Shown: positions 10,430 to 22,060 of the stretch, one piece after another
Layout of the letters: every line of letters begins with the position of its first letter
How positions within the stretch are numbered: the stretch's first letter is position 1
Source of the DNA: Sycobia sp. Sy_11
Lineage: Eukaryota; Arthropoda; Insecta; Hymenoptera; Epichrysomallidae
Direction of reading: 5' to 3'
Assembly (NCBI GenBank): GCA_018907035.1
Contig: JACCIC010000135.1
Coordinates: 1,047,001-1,111,000, forward strand
Length of the DNA stretch: 64,000 nt
Notes under the pieces: model-generated
What the model saw: only the letters and a program-made list of their open reading frames with translations
Databases searched by the model: none
What the model was told of the DNA's origin: nothing
Program-made: the position numbers and the translations under genes

Positions 10430-11380
10430 TCATATTAACGATTGGCGGTGCGTTAATACAATAAAATGATATCCTTCAAGATAATCATGAAATTTCCACA
10501 TGCTCCATTTAATTGCTAGGCATTCTAGCTCAGTGGCAGAATAATTCTCGTCGGCAGCGGTGAGTGTTCGTCTGGCGAAAGCAATGACTCTCTCATTTTT
10601 TCTCTTTCTCATACGCCTGTGTGAGCGCTGCTCCCAGTCCTTCGTTACTGGTATCCGTTTGCAGTATAAACGGGCGGCTCCAGTCTGGACAGGAACGGAC
10701 GGGTGCATTTGTGAGAAGCTGCTTGATTTTGTCAAATGTATTTTTTTCTGTTTCACCCCAAATCTAGTTAGCTTTTTTCCTAGTAAGATGGTGTAACGGT
10801 GCGGCAACATTCGAGATATCTTTCAGGAATCGTCTGTACAAAGATATCAGGCCCATACATATTTGTATCTCTTTCATAGCACGAGGTGGTGCTAAATTTA
10901 GTACAGTGGTAATTTTTTCAGGATCGGTTTGTAAATCGTTTTTGTTCACTATATGACCTAAGTATTTTAGGGTTGATCGAGTAAAGTGAAATTTATCTGG
11001 ATTCGGCTTCAGTTTTACAATTTTTAAGCGGTGAAATACTTCTTTCAATTTTTCTATATGCTCATCGAATGTAGACTAGACGACGACAATAACGTCTAGA
11101 TATGCAAATGGTGAAGGTACCATCTCTGGAGTGATTACTCTATCTAAAAGTCTTTGAAACGTAGCCGGTACTGAGTGCAGACCAAACGGCATTACGTTAA
11201 ATTCAAAAAGACCTTTTCCGGCCACGGTAAAGGCAGTGATAGAATGGATTTCTGGTGTTAATTTTACTTGCCAGTATCCATTTTTTAAGTCGAGTGTCGA
11301 CAGATAACGTGCACCTCGTAATTTATCCAGTGTAGCATTAATTTATGGTAATGAATGAGCATCTTATTTAGATGAACTTT
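10430..11380 (-). pseudogene. Gypsy reverse transcriptase (palm to RNase H) remnant
   Basis: Minus-strand reading of about 11340-11060 gives LRGARYLSTLDLKNGYWQV (motif A), TAFTVAGKGLFEFNVMPFGL and ATFQRLLDRVI. The active-site box then reads YLDV instead of YLDD (11091-11102), so the second aspartate is lost. 10764-11048 continues with FHFTRSTLKYLGHIVNKNDL and SLYRRFLKDISNVAAPLHHL. 10430-10810 gives the RNase H region (NERVIAFARRTLTAADENYS, ATELECLAIKWSMWKFHDYL) with frameshifts. Not functional. Confidence 0.85.
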
Positions 11381-12010
11381 TCCATATTTCTTTTTACCTA
11401 TTACGACCGGTGAACTCCAAGGATTGCCAGGTGGTCTAATAAGTTTTTCAGCTTGCATTTTATCGACTTCTTGATTTACAATTACTTGCATAGCTGGATT
11501 TCTTGGTCGGTATTTTTGTTTAATGGGAGTCTTCGCCTCTAGAATGATTTCGTGTTGCAAGAGAGAAGTAGGGCCCTTAATATGATTAAATTTATCCATC
11601 TATGTTTTTACAAATACTTTTAATTTTTGTTGTACTATCGGATGTAAATTTTGCAGTGCATATGGCGCTTCAATTGTACATACTTGATGTACTTGTTTGT
11701 TTGACGATTCGCTGACTTCACGATTATTTAATATTATATAGAACTCGAGTTTTTTAAGAGCATCCATTCCTAAAAGCATAGGATGGTTAAATCCGTTCAT
11801 GACTAAGAATTTTTGTTGAAATCTTATCCCTTATATGTATATCGGACCGTATATATTTTTTCTAAGGTTTACTTCTGAATCGTTTGCCAACACTGCAATA
11901 CAATTACTTGGCTCACCATGCCATCCGAATTTCATGTAAATTTTACTGAGTTGTTCACTTATGTAAGATCTCACAGATCCAGTATCTAAAAGTGCTCACA
12001 ATTCATGATC
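11381..12010 (-). pseudogene. Gypsy protease end and start of reverse transcriptase
   Basis: 11600-11800 on the minus strand contains HPMLLGMDALKKLEFYI, the typical end of a retroviral-type aspartic protease (LLGMD). 11285-11599 continues with PIKQKYRPRNPAMQVIVNQE, VDKMQAEKLIRPPGNPWSSP and VVIGKKKYGK, the first fingers motifs of gypsy RT. A stop codon at 11600 separates the two. The catalytic D(S/T)G of the protease should lie near 11980, where the translation is frameshifted. Confidence 0.8.
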
Positions 12011-12169
12011 GCCGGTCATAAATTTCACGAAATGTCGATTGTCTTTTTCCATTTTTTTTGTTGGTGGACTGAGCTGGGTTCTGTATAAGCCTGGCCCATG
12101 GGGCGTTCCCCGACGGATAACATTTACAATCACGAGTACAGATATTATCACGGCCACAGTATGAACCGA

Positions 12170-12760
12170 AAATTTATTGTTAATTTGTACATTTAAATCG
12201 ATCGTGTCCGGTTTTTTTGCACTTCCAGCAACACTTATTCGTGTCGTATACAGTAGCTATTTTATTATTATAATTATGCACTCGAATTTTTGTTTTTTTT
12301 TTTTGGTTTATATTCTGGTTTCTGCACTGATATATTTGAATTTTTCTGTTTACCGTACTGTTTTGTCGTTTCTAGATCCTCTTCGACTCGTTGTACAATA
12401 TCCGACGTAAAATTAACGCCATTCCGGCGTATATGCAAGCGATATTCAGCGAGCATATTATAATACATGGTTTCAGTTTTTTGTTCTTCATGTGCGGTTA
12501 TGCATTTGTCGATCTAGATGTCGACGTTCACTGAGCGATAGATAGCATCTTTTTTCTTAGCCCATCTTTTAATTGGGCCAAAGTTTTTAAATTTGAGGCG
12601 TAATTGCGGTGCCACAACTATGCATCGCCTCTTAGCAATTCAGGAAATCTGTTCAAGATTTGTTGGTCGGATAGGCTATAGGATCGTTGCAGTTCGTTGA
12701 TCCTTTCGAGAAGTGAGTTTACCATCAGAGTGGCAATTCCATTTTCTCATGATCCATCAC
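12170..12760 (-). pseudogene. Gypsy gag remnant with CCHC zinc knuckle
   Basis: On the minus strand near 12190-12240 a CX2CX4HX4C knuckle reads CWKCKKTGHDRFKC. Upstream (12274-12720) the gag body contains RINELQRSYSLSDQQILNRF, PELLRGDA, YNMLAEYRLHIRRNGVNF and a Lys/Asn-rich linker. This is a capsid-type fragment followed by nucleocapsid. The frames are broken in several places. Confidence 0.75.
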
Positions 12761-12952
12761 TTTAGCGTTTTCAGGTACAGATGACACTGTACATAAACAG
12801 TAGCAGGCAGAGTACCATAAGGCGTATTTCGGGCAGGACGTACGACGACAGGATTCGAAGTTGATGCACCTAATATAATTATAATAATGATAATAATTAT
12901 ACAAATGATTGCAGTTATTATACTGCTTACAAATATTGTATTATTATTATTA

Positions 12953-13090
12953 TTTGGGTACGGCATGATTTGACGCAAAAAAACCTTCTGGACCAAATCA
13001 ACGCCTGCGATGTGCTGCTGAAACGGAACGAACTCTACCCATTTTTGAAGCGAATGGTGACTGGCGACGAAAAGTGAGTCACATACGACA
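12953..13090 (+). mobile_element. Mariner fragment of about 140 bp
   Basis: Plus-strand translation gives VRHDLTQKNLLDQINACDVL, LLKRNELYPFLKRMVTGDEK, then a stop where Trp is expected and TYD. This matches the segment around 40205-40340 of the mariner at 39798-40905, so it is a stray fragment of that family containing the first catalytic Asp. Confidence 0.85.
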
Positions 13091-13339
13091 CTTAATTGTG
13101 TAATTCCAAATAAATTTGTGTGTGTGATGGAAGTGAAATATTTATTCGCGTATATTCGAAATAAATTTTGCGCGGCCATGTTTTTGACCGTCGCAACATT
13201 GATAGAATTTTCTTTGTACTTTACAATTCTTTTATGACAAATCATGACAAATATGAGAAAGCTCAGCTCGCCAATGAGATCTATCATATTGGTTAATAAA
13301 TTCAATATTAAGTACGCAACTTTACTTCCGCTGCTTTTC

Positions 13340-13530
13340 CAAAATTTTCGGCTTTATTCTTAAAAAGTGATTACCTGTTTATGATTTAAAGTACCGTCTG
13401 TGACTCGTTACGGTTTTTCCGACAATTGTCATCTTTTGAACAATTGTTAAGATACCATACCGAAAAAGTATGCGAGTTTGAAAGCGATCCACGAATCGAT
13501 CCATTTGTTTAATTTTTCATAAGAGTGGAA
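13340..13530 (-). mobile_element. Mariner C-terminal fragment
   Basis: The minus strand reads HFHSYEKLNKWIDSWIA and a degenerate tail that ends in the TAA-rich end, as in the mariners at 24320 and 49218 (HFHSYEEAKKWVDDWIEA there). Only the last about 50 codons remain. Confidence 0.65.
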
Positions 13531-14514
13531 ATGATCTATTCTCTCATTTTTTTCATTACTAAATTAGCTATGCTCGATAGCAAAGATAATCCCATTAAAC
13601 AAAGATATATTTATTCATAGAATGGTATATTGATAAAAGACACTATAAGCAATGAAATGATCTTATGATCATTCCGAATTATAATATATTTCACTATGTC
13701 ATAAAAACTCCAATTATAATATTTTTTATGCCCCCCTTTTGTGGGGCCTTGAGTTCAGCTACCACACGCGTCCCCGGGATTGCGGATAGGGGAACGACCG
13801 CTCGCGGTTAGTCACGAAATAAGCACTTCTAAGAGTGACGAATAAGTGGCCGTGGACAAGAACTTCGAGCGAAAATAGTGGTATTCGCCCGTATACACAC
13901 CCACTCATGACTTACACACCTACATATCTGCAAGATAGCCGTACTCGGACTGGGGAGTATATCGGGAATTCTATAAACGAGTTTCCCACGAATGATGGAG
14001 ATGGAGTCCCTATAAACGGGTAACTTCCAGGCGGGTTATGAATGAATGAAAGGCCCTATAAACGTGCGTCTCTCACGTATGAATGTGACTAGTTTGAGCG
14101 ATGCTAAGGTCTTGCGAATGCAGTGATTACTTGTTGATTGGTAGGATTAGCGAGAGAATCACTTCATGCTTATGTGCGTTCCCCTTCTGGAGGGTACAAT
14201 TGTAAAACCAGATGGCACTCCAGGGCCGCGACAAGTAGGGGGTCCGAACCCAGTCTAGGCAACATGGGAGGCTGCCCCACACAGTGGTAAGACGTCGTCA
14301 GACGTCAAATCTCGCTTCTCGTAGTAGTGCCATATGGCGTACGAATGGAACCCTGCTGCTAGTCGTGAGGGAGGAAAAGCCGAGGCCACCGGAATGTAGG
14401 AGGACTTCAGTACTGGGGAGATTTAGGACGCTGAACCGTTATCTCCAACAAGTGATCCTCCTGACCATCACAGATATAAAACATTTAACACAAGTTAATA
14501 ATATAACCATGAAA

Positions 14515-15404
14515 GGTAATAACAAAATTATAGCAGGCTCTTGAGTTCCGCCTGCAAGCGACTCAGTAGAGTCAATGGAGCTTCCCGGCTCTCCTATCAC
14601 ACCAGTAGGCAACCTGGCTGGTCTGACAGAAAATGCTACAGGTAGCAGTATGAATGAAAGTGCGAATGTTTAGAGATCGCCGGCAACTTGGGAAGCTGCT
14701 GAGTGTAAATTGCAGGAGCAATTTTACACAATAAGCAGAGTCCTAAGTCAAATGATGGAAAGGACTTACATACAAAAAAATGTAAGTCAAATAATAAAAA
14801 ATGGTCTGAGTGAGATCAACGAAGCAGTGGAAATCGGACAGTATGAGGTCAAGCGAAACTGCTCCGACAAAAACAGAAAGATAAAGGACGGAGTGAAAGT
14901 GAGGAGGCAACTCCTCAAAAACCGAAAAGAGACCGTCAGACCCCGAATCCGGAGCAGGCGGCCGCACAATAGCGGACGACCGAGACCGAAACATGGGCGA
15001 CGGTGGTCTCAAAACATAAAAAACCTAAAACGACCGAGACGGAAAACAAACCGACAAAAGTGCAGATAAAAGGACTCCAAGATCGCGGGTCTGATCGCCC
15101 TAACCTCAAAGGCAGGGGAGGAGCGATCATGCTCAAGCCGGCTGAGGGACAGACGTACGTAGACGTGATACGAACAATACGGCAAAAGGTGGACCCTGAC
15201 AAGAGTAAGAGACTGGACATACGAAGATGCTGCTGGCGACGCGGTCTTGAGGGTCATTCCCACAGGGACTGCAACAGTCGTGGGGAGTGTTTCCTGTGCA
15301 CTGGGGATAATATCCGAGACAGGGGACACTTACCCGGCTCGTCCTCGTGTGCCGCATTCAGGATAGCACTAACAGAACAGAAGACAAAGACAGTCACACA
15401 CTGA
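14515..15404 (+). pseudogene. R1-clade ORF1 remnant (gag-like, CCHC knuckles)
   Basis: The final frame (15003-15404) reads GGAIMLKPAEGQTYVDVIRT, then IRQKVDPDKSK, then jumps to RCCWRRGLEGHSHRDC and CFLCTGDNIRDRGHLPGSSSC. The last two are zinc-knuckle segments of an R1-type ORF1. The roughly 100 residues expected between the DKSK part and the first knuckle are missing. Upstream frames (14710-15069) give a coiled, charged N-terminal region. Frames do not join without shifts. Confidence 0.75.
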
Positions 15405-15409
15405 CGATG

Positions 15410-16310
15410 ACGATACTCCAGTGCAATAGATGCAAGTAGGGTGGCAGACGCACTGCTCCCGCAGATTACTGGCGGAACAGGACATCGACGTGCTGATTAT
15501 CAGTGAGCAATACAAAGACAGACGATTATCGACTTGGCTTACAAGCAGCTCGGGTAAGTCCGCAGTTTGGTAACGTGGAAAGGGCGCGTCGAATATCGTA
15601 CGCAGCAGGACTGAGGAGGACTGTGCCTGGGTGACGGTCGCTGACATAACCTATGTCAGTGTTTAACTGAGCCCAAACTGCAGTGCCTCCGAGTACGCGG
15701 CTAAACTTGGAAAAATCAAGGACGCGGTGCGGGAAATCCCTGGTAACGTGATCGTCGCGGGCGATTTTAACGCGCGGGCGATCGATTGGGGAATGCCCTT
15801 GACCAACAGACGGAGAAGACTGCTGCTGGAGATGGCCGCAAGGGTGGACCTCGCAGTAGTTAAAGAAGGAACGATACCGACGTATAGATGACCGGGGTAT
15901 GGTAACTCCATACCAGACATGACTCTGACCTCGGACAGAATTCGGATTAGGATAAGGGCGTAGCAGGTGATCCAGGACTATACGGCCAGTGATCACCAGT
16001 ACATTGCCTTCAAACTGACAGACGCGACGAGACAGACGAGGAGACGGGGCATAAGATCTACGGGGTGGAACCCCAAACGCCTAGTCATAGACGAACTCAA
16101 AAGGTATCTGCAAAATGCAGAACCTCCCTTACGGGAGGAGCCTAAAGAGTTGACGAACCGGGACAGGGTGGAGGCGTTAGCGGCGGCAACGACTGGCTTT
16201 CTCCAGCGTCTATGCGATGCCACCATTCCCAGGAAACGGAAAGTACGAAACAGACGACAAACATACTGGAGGACAGCCGAGTTGCGGATGTCAGAAGCAA
16301 TTGTTTGAAG
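15410..16310 (+). pseudogene. R1-clade ORF2, endonuclease part
   Basis: Across frameshifts the plus strand reads SEYAAKLGKIKDAVREIP-like sequence followed by VIVAGDFNARAIDWGMP (catalytic DFNAR block, near 15750-15795). Then come a LLEMAARVDLAVVKEGT-type strand and finally SDHQYIAFKL at about 15990 (catalytic His). These are the apurinic/apyrimidinic endonuclease motifs. A stop occurs at 15890 and another frame change near 16280. Confidence 0.8.
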
Positions 16311-16535
16311 CTGATACGGAAAGCTCAACGAGCCCGAAGTCGAGGCGTAGAGGAACTATACTCTACGGAGTATAGTCGCGCCAGACAGCGAGTGAGATAC
16401 GCGATCAATGACAGTAAGAAACCGTGTTGGACAAAACTAATCGACGAGGTGGACTCGGATCCCTGAGGCAACGGTTATAAAATTGTTACATGCGCCCTGG
16501 GAGATTGGGGTTCGCCGGAACTACGAGACGCGAAA

Positions 16536-18363
16536 GTGATGGAGCGGATAGTTGAGAGACTTTTCCCAACCCATCCCAACAGAACGGACGCGACAAACGA
16601 AATGACAGATATAGAGATCCCTCTCTTCACGCAGGAAGAGCTCTGCAGAGCTTCGAATGCGTTGAAGCCTAACAAGGCCCCGGGTCCCGATGGCATACCT
16701 AGTGAGGTGTTACGGGTGGTCGCTTCGCGCAGCCCGGACATCCTTTTGGGTTTGTACAACGGGTGTCTGGTGGAGGGAGTTTTTAGCAGGCTCTGTAAGG
16801 AGGCTCGATTGGTTCTCATCCGTAAGTCTAAGGGGAACCCCGATTTGCCTTCTTCATACAGGCAACTATGCCTACTAAATACGGTCGGGAAGCTGTTGGA
16901 GCTACTGCTGAGACCAAGACTGTCACAGGCAATTAAAAATGCCGGAGACCTATCCGAACAACAACACGGATTTAGGAAAGTACGGTCGAAATCGAAGCTA
17001 TAGGTGACGTGACCAACATCTTTCATGCGGCGAACAGGGGTTGTCATGCAACCAGACCACTGGTTCTGCTGGTGACCCTGGACGTTGGTAACGCCTTTAA
17101 CTCTACAAAATGGACAGAGATATTCGGGGCGTTGGAGTTGACTTTCAAGGTTGACTCCTACCTCTTTCGTATCATACGGGACTACTTACAGGACCGAGGA
17201 CTGACGTATGATACTTTGGACGGAAAGAAATGGAAACGCGTGACAGCGGGGGTGGCGCAGGGTTCCATTTTAGGCCCCGACTTCTGGAACGTACAATACG
17301 ACGGTTTGTTGAGACTAGACATGCCCTCGAACGCGCGTCTCATTGCCTATGCCGACAATGTGACAGCCGTGTTAGTCGCACGCGACTATCACTTGATTCA
17401 GTTCAAGCTGAATCAGGTCATGAGACGCGTAAACGAATGGATGACAGATCACGGACTGCAGCTCGCGCTGCAAAAGACTGAGTTGCTGCTGACTCGCAGA
17501 CGTATACAGACGGTGGTTTCGATGACGTTAGGGACGGAAAGACTGGAAACCAGGAGCGAAGTCAAGTACCTTGGCGTTACCTTGGATACGAAACTGAGCT
17601 TTTGGTCCCACCTACGAAACGCGGCGACAAAGGCAGCAGAAAAGACCAAGGCTCTAAGTAGACTGATGGCCAATACGAACGGACCGAAACAGCAGGTTCG
17701 TAGACTGCTGATGAGTGTTACCCACTCGATTTTGCTTTACGGGGCGGAGGTTTGGGCCGACGCAATGAATATCAGGAAACGCGCGAACGCCATGAAAATC
17801 TTACAAAGGGTGCGCGCGTTAAGAATCGCGTGTGCGTATCGTACCGTGTCTGAGAGCGCCGTTTTCGTGATTTCTGGGGTTATTCCCATCGATCTATTCA
17901 CGGCCGAACGGAAGCGAATTTACGAGCGGAGCCCGAACATTAGAAGGGAAGACGCTGTGACTGAAGAAACGGAGAAAGAGACGGACGAAAGAGGACGGTG
18001 GACGAAAAGACTAATACCCGAATTCGGCCCGTGGAAAGACAGGAAATACGGCGAGGTGGACTTCTATCTTACCCAATTTCTTTCCGGACACGGATACTTC
18101 CATAAGTACTTCTGCAAGATGAAGAGGGTCACCTCTTCAGAATGCAAGTACTGCGGATGGGCTTGGGACGATGCGGAGCACACATTTTTGTGTGCGAACA
18201 TTGGACTGAGCCACAACTAGAGCTACAGACGAGGACAGGAGCGATCACGCCAGAAATCGTGACGAAAATTATGATGACGGACGCGGACAGCTGGCGGTTG
18301 ATCGCAAAATACGTTATGAATGTGCTTCAGACCAATAGAGCAGATGGATGTCTGGACGATTGA
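16536..18363 (+). pseudogene. R1-clade ORF2, reverse transcriptase and C-terminal Cys-His motif
   Basis: 16536-17003 gives ALKPNKAPGPDGIPSEVLR and the LLELLLRPRLSQAIKNAG region ending SEQQHGFRK. A 1-2 nt deletion near 16980 shifts the frame. 17009-18220 continues with LVTLDVGNAFNSTKW (motif A), VAGVAQGSILGPDFW-like motif B, and AYADN instead of YADD at 17348-17359, so one catalytic Asp is replaced by Asn. After the thumb comes CKYCGWAWDDAEHTFLC. A second shift near 18195 moves the true C-terminus to the frame ending at 18363. Confidence 0.85.
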
Positions 18364-18715
18364 AAGTCTGTGAAGAGTGAATGTAATATCGAGTATGCAT
18401 GAGAATCTGGAATGAAAGATACGAACCTGAAATGACCACGCAAGGACTGCCGCCCAGGCTGAAGTAATGTGTAAAATAGTTCCGGGCTGGTCTCGGTGCA
18501 ACACGGAGATATGTGTTTACTGCATAGTGACATGCGTTTTCTGTCGAGTCGCACATACTCCGGTGGCCGTTTTTCAGGACCATCCATGCTGAACGACCAT
18601 CGGAGATGCATAAACAGCATTCACAGACTCCGCAAAAAAAAGAATATTAATAATATTAATAATAATAACAATAATAAACTTAGGTTTCTATAGGACGAAT
18701 ATACGTACATACTAC

Positions 18716-19945
18716 TGTGTACAAATATGAGTAAGACTTTATTTATAACTTTTGAAATCAATATTTATTCTTCTAAATCTAATTCATCCCCCTCAAAAAC
18801 ATCTCCTCCGAATGCAATGAAACTATGCCAACTCTTTTTCCAAATTTCAAAACATATTTTATACTCGTATTCCGAAATAGCCATCAGTACCTTCTTTGAT
18901 TCGGCTTTTATTTCTTCAATCGAATCAAAACTGTGTTCCCGAAGTAGTCTTTTCAGTTTGTTAAACAGCCAGCAGTCACATGGTGCTGCATTAGGCGAGT
19001 AAAATCGAACGATATTGATTGAATTTTTGGCTAAATGTTCACATAAAATCAATACAATGTGAGCTAGTGCATTATCGCGCAAAAACCAACAGTTGTCTTT
19101 ACATACATCTGGTCTTTTGAGACGAATAGCTTGACGTAAACGACGCATGATCCTCAAATAATATTCTTTGTTAATCGTTTGCCGGTAGGAAGGAATTCAT
19201 AATGTACCACATCATGATAATAAAAAAATAGTAAGCATAACCTTAGTTTTTGATCGACTTTGGCTTGATTTTTTCGGTCTCCGCTCTCTTTTCGCGCGAT
19301 ATTCGCTCGATTCATCGACTGTTTCTGGACCGTAGGCATAGACCCAAGTTTCCTCTTTAGTTATCATGTGTTCCATCTTGTCCTAATAGTCTGAAAGCAT
19401 CGTTTTGCCAAAAAATTTTTTTTTTTTGGCATCAATCCAAATTGTCATGCTCACTCTTTTCAGGCACAAAATGTCTTTCAAAATGGTGTAGACTGACCCA
19501 TTAGAACTCATTTCAAATTTTGCAGAACCAATTCTTTGATTTTGTCGACGTGTAGTTCATTAGTATATGTTCTTAGTTATCTTTGATGCGGTTCGTCTTT
19601 AACGCGTCCTCGACATTCTTTGAAAAATTTGTGTCAATCCAAAAAACTTGCTCTTGACATTGACATCTGACAAACCTGCAGCATTCTGAACGTTCCGGCG
19701 GCCGATGTTACATTTCGCGCACAAAATTTAATATGAGATCTTTGTGACATAATTTCAGACATTATAAAGATAAACGAAGGGAGAACTTTTCTTTGTTCAC
19801 AAAACACCAGCGTACCTATATGACAAATGAAGATAATTGTCTAAAATTTGGCACAGATAATTCTGTACTACCAACTTAAAAATAAAAACAGTTGTCCGAG
19901 TCGATAAACCCGGGAATTGAAAAGTCTTACTCATATTTGTACACA
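18716..19945 (-). mobile_element. Mariner element with 25-bp perfect terminal inverted repeats
   Basis: Bases 18716-18740 are the exact reverse complement of 19921-19945. The outer 4 bp may be flank, since TA sits at 18720-18721 and 19940-19941. The minus-strand transposase remnants include VHYEFLPTGK, MRRLRQAIRLKRPDV, NCWFLRDNALAHIVLILCEH (second catalytic Asp kept), FYSPNAAPCDCWLFNKLKRL (third Asp kept) and a C-terminus IAFGGDVFEGDELDLEE. The N-terminal half is frameshifted and stop-ridden. It lies exactly between the R1-clade tail and the BEL/Pao fragment. Length 1230 bp. Confidence 0.93.
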
Positions 19946-19953
19946 GAAATCGG

Positions 19954-20256
19954 ATGCGTTTCGTGAGGAAATTACCGCAATTTTCCGGCGATCCGATGGA
20001 GTGGCTCCATTTTAAAAAGGCCTACAAATTGTCGGCGGAACTAGGCGAGTACACAGACCGTGAAAATATCTCAGGCATTTTTCAAGCTCTCAAAGAAGAA
20101 GCGCGCGGGACCCTACGCACATTACTAATGACGACGAGAAACGCGGACAAAATTATACGCACGTTGGAATTACCCTATGATAATAACAACGCGATGGCGA
20201 AGAAAATTATTAGAGACATTCACGATTTACCGGATCTAGAATCGGATTATACGTGA
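19954..20256 (+). pseudogene. BEL/Pao gag, N-terminal part
   Basis: An open frame of 100 residues: LPQFSGDPMEWLHFKKAYKL, then ISGIFQALKEEARGTLRTLL and KIIRTLELPYDNNNAMAKKI. This is the gag domain typical of BEL/Pao elements (the DUF1759 type). A stop follows, though weak similarity continues (FAMKLKNAVRAFKSMHLIGY and a region near 20450-20560). Confidence 0.85.
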
Positions 20257-20889
20257 CTCATTGACTTCGCGATGAAACTAAAAAACGCAGTAAGAGCCTT
20301 TAAATCTATGCATTTAATCGGCTATTTGCACAGCCCGGACCTATTAAAAGGTGCTGCGAAAATTTGCCATTCTCGTTAAAATCCTCCTTTAACCAAGATT
20401 CTGTGAACACTGAGTACGATAAAACCGAAATGGAAAACTTGGCTGAGTTTATGTAAGAGAAGCCGAATTTGCTATGACGGTATTTTCCAGTAAGATAACG
20501 TTTCGTCAACGTCACAGCGAAGCTCCGAACGCGGTGCAAAGCGGCGCGAAACAACGAACGTGAAGTCAGCACCGTTTATGTTATTAGCGCGAAAGAACAT
20601 AATCGCGGCGCGGGCGTTCGTGCCTTTTGCGAGGACCGACAACACGAATTAAATAATTGCTTGAAATTTTAAAGGCAAGGAGTCGATGAGAGATGTTCGT
20701 TCATTAAAAAACATAGTTTGTGTTTGCTGCTTGTGTGATATTTTACCATGGTAATACTTCTAGCAATAGGGGCATTACCTACTATATTACGCTACTCCCG
20801 CGGCAGAGAAAACCTCCGGAAAATGGAAAATGGTCATGCTAGAGGCAAGCGCACCGGCAAAAAGTTACACGCGCGAGAATGACTATTAC

Positions 20890-21080
20890 GGGGATCTACG
20901 TTATTCAAAATAGTACCCGTAGATATTGCGGGACCCGTGGCCCGCACTTATTCGTACGCTCTCCTCGACGAAGGTTCCACCATCACGTTAGTAAATCTTC
21001 CTTTAATTAGAGAAATCGGACTGACAGCTACGCCGATAGAAATAAGGCTTAAGGGAATATCGTGAGGGAAAGAAATATGT
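20890..21080 (+). pseudogene. BEL/Pao aspartic protease remnant
   Basis: The plus strand reads FKIVPVDIAGPVARTYSYAL, LDEGSTITLVNLPLIREIGL and TATPIEIRLKGIS. In this frame the catalytic DTG/DSG of other aspartic proteases appears as DEGS, which is the usual form in BEL/Pao. A stop follows shortly. Confidence 0.8.
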
Positions 21081-21479
21081 TCAAATTCCGAAAAGGTAAA
21101 TAAGGGGGAGTTTCGAAAAACAGCCGATGAAAAACGCTTTCGCCATCAAAAATTTAGATTTGCCGTCGCACTCTCGCGAAAAATCTCGGAATTTATTCGA
21201 TTTACGGAAAACATCCAAGTGGACGCGTTTCGAAATGCCAAACGGAAAATATTATTGGGCTAAGAGAATTGGAGCGTTATTATAACATGCGAAATGCGTG
21301 AAATAAATGTCACGTTTGCTTTGTCCCGTTGCTGGCTTGGTTGGGCGGGGCATGGCGAAAAAATCGTCGAAAAGAGAACGCTCACGCTCGTACCTCTTAT
21401 TTAACATGTGCGAAATCAAAATATTCGACAGGGGAGAAAATGATCGAGAATTAAAGCTTCGAAGAGCTTATTAAGAATT

Positions 21480-22060
21480 ATGTTTTAATCGATAACTTCG
21501 GAATAAATTCCGCCGCGGATAAGTCAGAGGAGCTCGATCGTGCGTTGAAGTTGCTAGAAGAAACTACTCGGCGGCTAGGGGCTTCGTGGGAAACGGGACT
21601 TTTATGGCAGAGCGAAATTATGCCGATAGCCGATTGATAGCACGGAAGAGGCTTGCATCTCTTGAAAAACGTTTAAACCGTGATTCCCAATATCCGGCTC
21701 TCTATTATGCGAAATGGAAAAGTTCATAAGGGATGGATTCGCCATAGAAGTAAGAGAAGATAAACCTCAATCGCGCATTTGGTTTCTATCTCACTTCGGA
21801 GTAAAAAATCCCAACAAACCGTATTAGCTCAGGCTTATTTTTAATGAGGCCGTGAAACGTCAGGGTCAGTCTGAACGATCAGCTGGATGTGGGACCTGAT
21901 CTACTACGGCCTTTGCCAGGAGGACTCGTGCGTTTCCGATACTATACGGTCGCCATAAAATCCAACATAAAAGACATGCTCTTGCGAGTAAAAGTCCGCG
22001 AGAATGACTGCGGAGCTCAACGATTAATACTCGGGAGTGCGGGCGTGGCCGCTTGCGGCC
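21480..22060 (+). pseudogene. BEL/Pao reverse transcriptase, N-terminal part
   Basis: The plus strand reads DKSEELDRALKLLEETTRRL, GASWETGLLWQ and, after a stop, SLEKRLNRDSQYPALYYAK. A further frame gives RIWFLSHFGVKNP. At 21889 onward MGPDLLRPLPGGLVRFRYYT and VAIKSNIKDMLLRVKVREND (RT motif A region) follow. The sequence then departs from RT near 22050 before the catalytic YxDD box. Confidence 0.85.

Larger units (their letters stand above)
9540..12760 (-). mobile_element. Degenerate Ty3/gypsy retrotransposon, gag to integrase
   Basis: Read on the minus strand from 12760 downwards the order is gag with zinc knuckle, end of protease, reverse transcriptase, RNase H, then integrase: the Ty3/gypsy pol order. 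Every domain carries stops and frameshifts. The 5' LTR is not visible on the right, where the sequence beyond 12760 becomes unrelated, so the element looks 5' truncated. Parts are annotated separately. Confidence 0.85.
13727..18700 (+). mobile_element. R1-clade non-LTR retrotransposon, nearly full length, inactive
   Basis: A GC-richer block of about 5 kb in AT-rich DNA. It has a 5' leader (13727-14500), ORF1 with CCHC knuckles (to 15404), ORF2 with apurinic endonuclease (about 15400-16040), reverse transcriptase (16536-17560), and a C-terminal Cys-His motif. It ends in an (AAT)n-like tail at 18650-18680. The order and motifs are those of the R1 clade. I see no 28S rDNA flanks, so it is not a canonical R1 insertion. 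Frames are broken in several places and the RT box is mutated. Confidence 0.85.
19946..22060 (+). mobile_element. BEL/Pao retrotransposon fragment, gag to start of RT
   Basis: Domain order on the plus strand is gag (19954-20256), a degenerate zinc-binding region (about 20640-20740), aspartic protease (about 20890-21080) and the start of reverse transcriptase (about 21480-22060). Sequence after 22060 is unrelated. No LTR was found at either end, so it is truncated on both sides, and the mariner adjoins its 5' side. Confidence 0.85.

Noticed and set aside
12757..13305. 182-codon minus-strand ORF
   Set aside because: It is stitched from unrelated pieces: the end of gypsy gag, a poly-Ile stretch from AT repeats, and the antisense of a mariner fragment.
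18655..18690. TTAGG word next to the R1-clade tail as a sign of telomere-specific insertion
   Set aside because: Only one copy of the word is present (cttagg), with no telomeric array, so a TRAS/SART-type target cannot be inferred.
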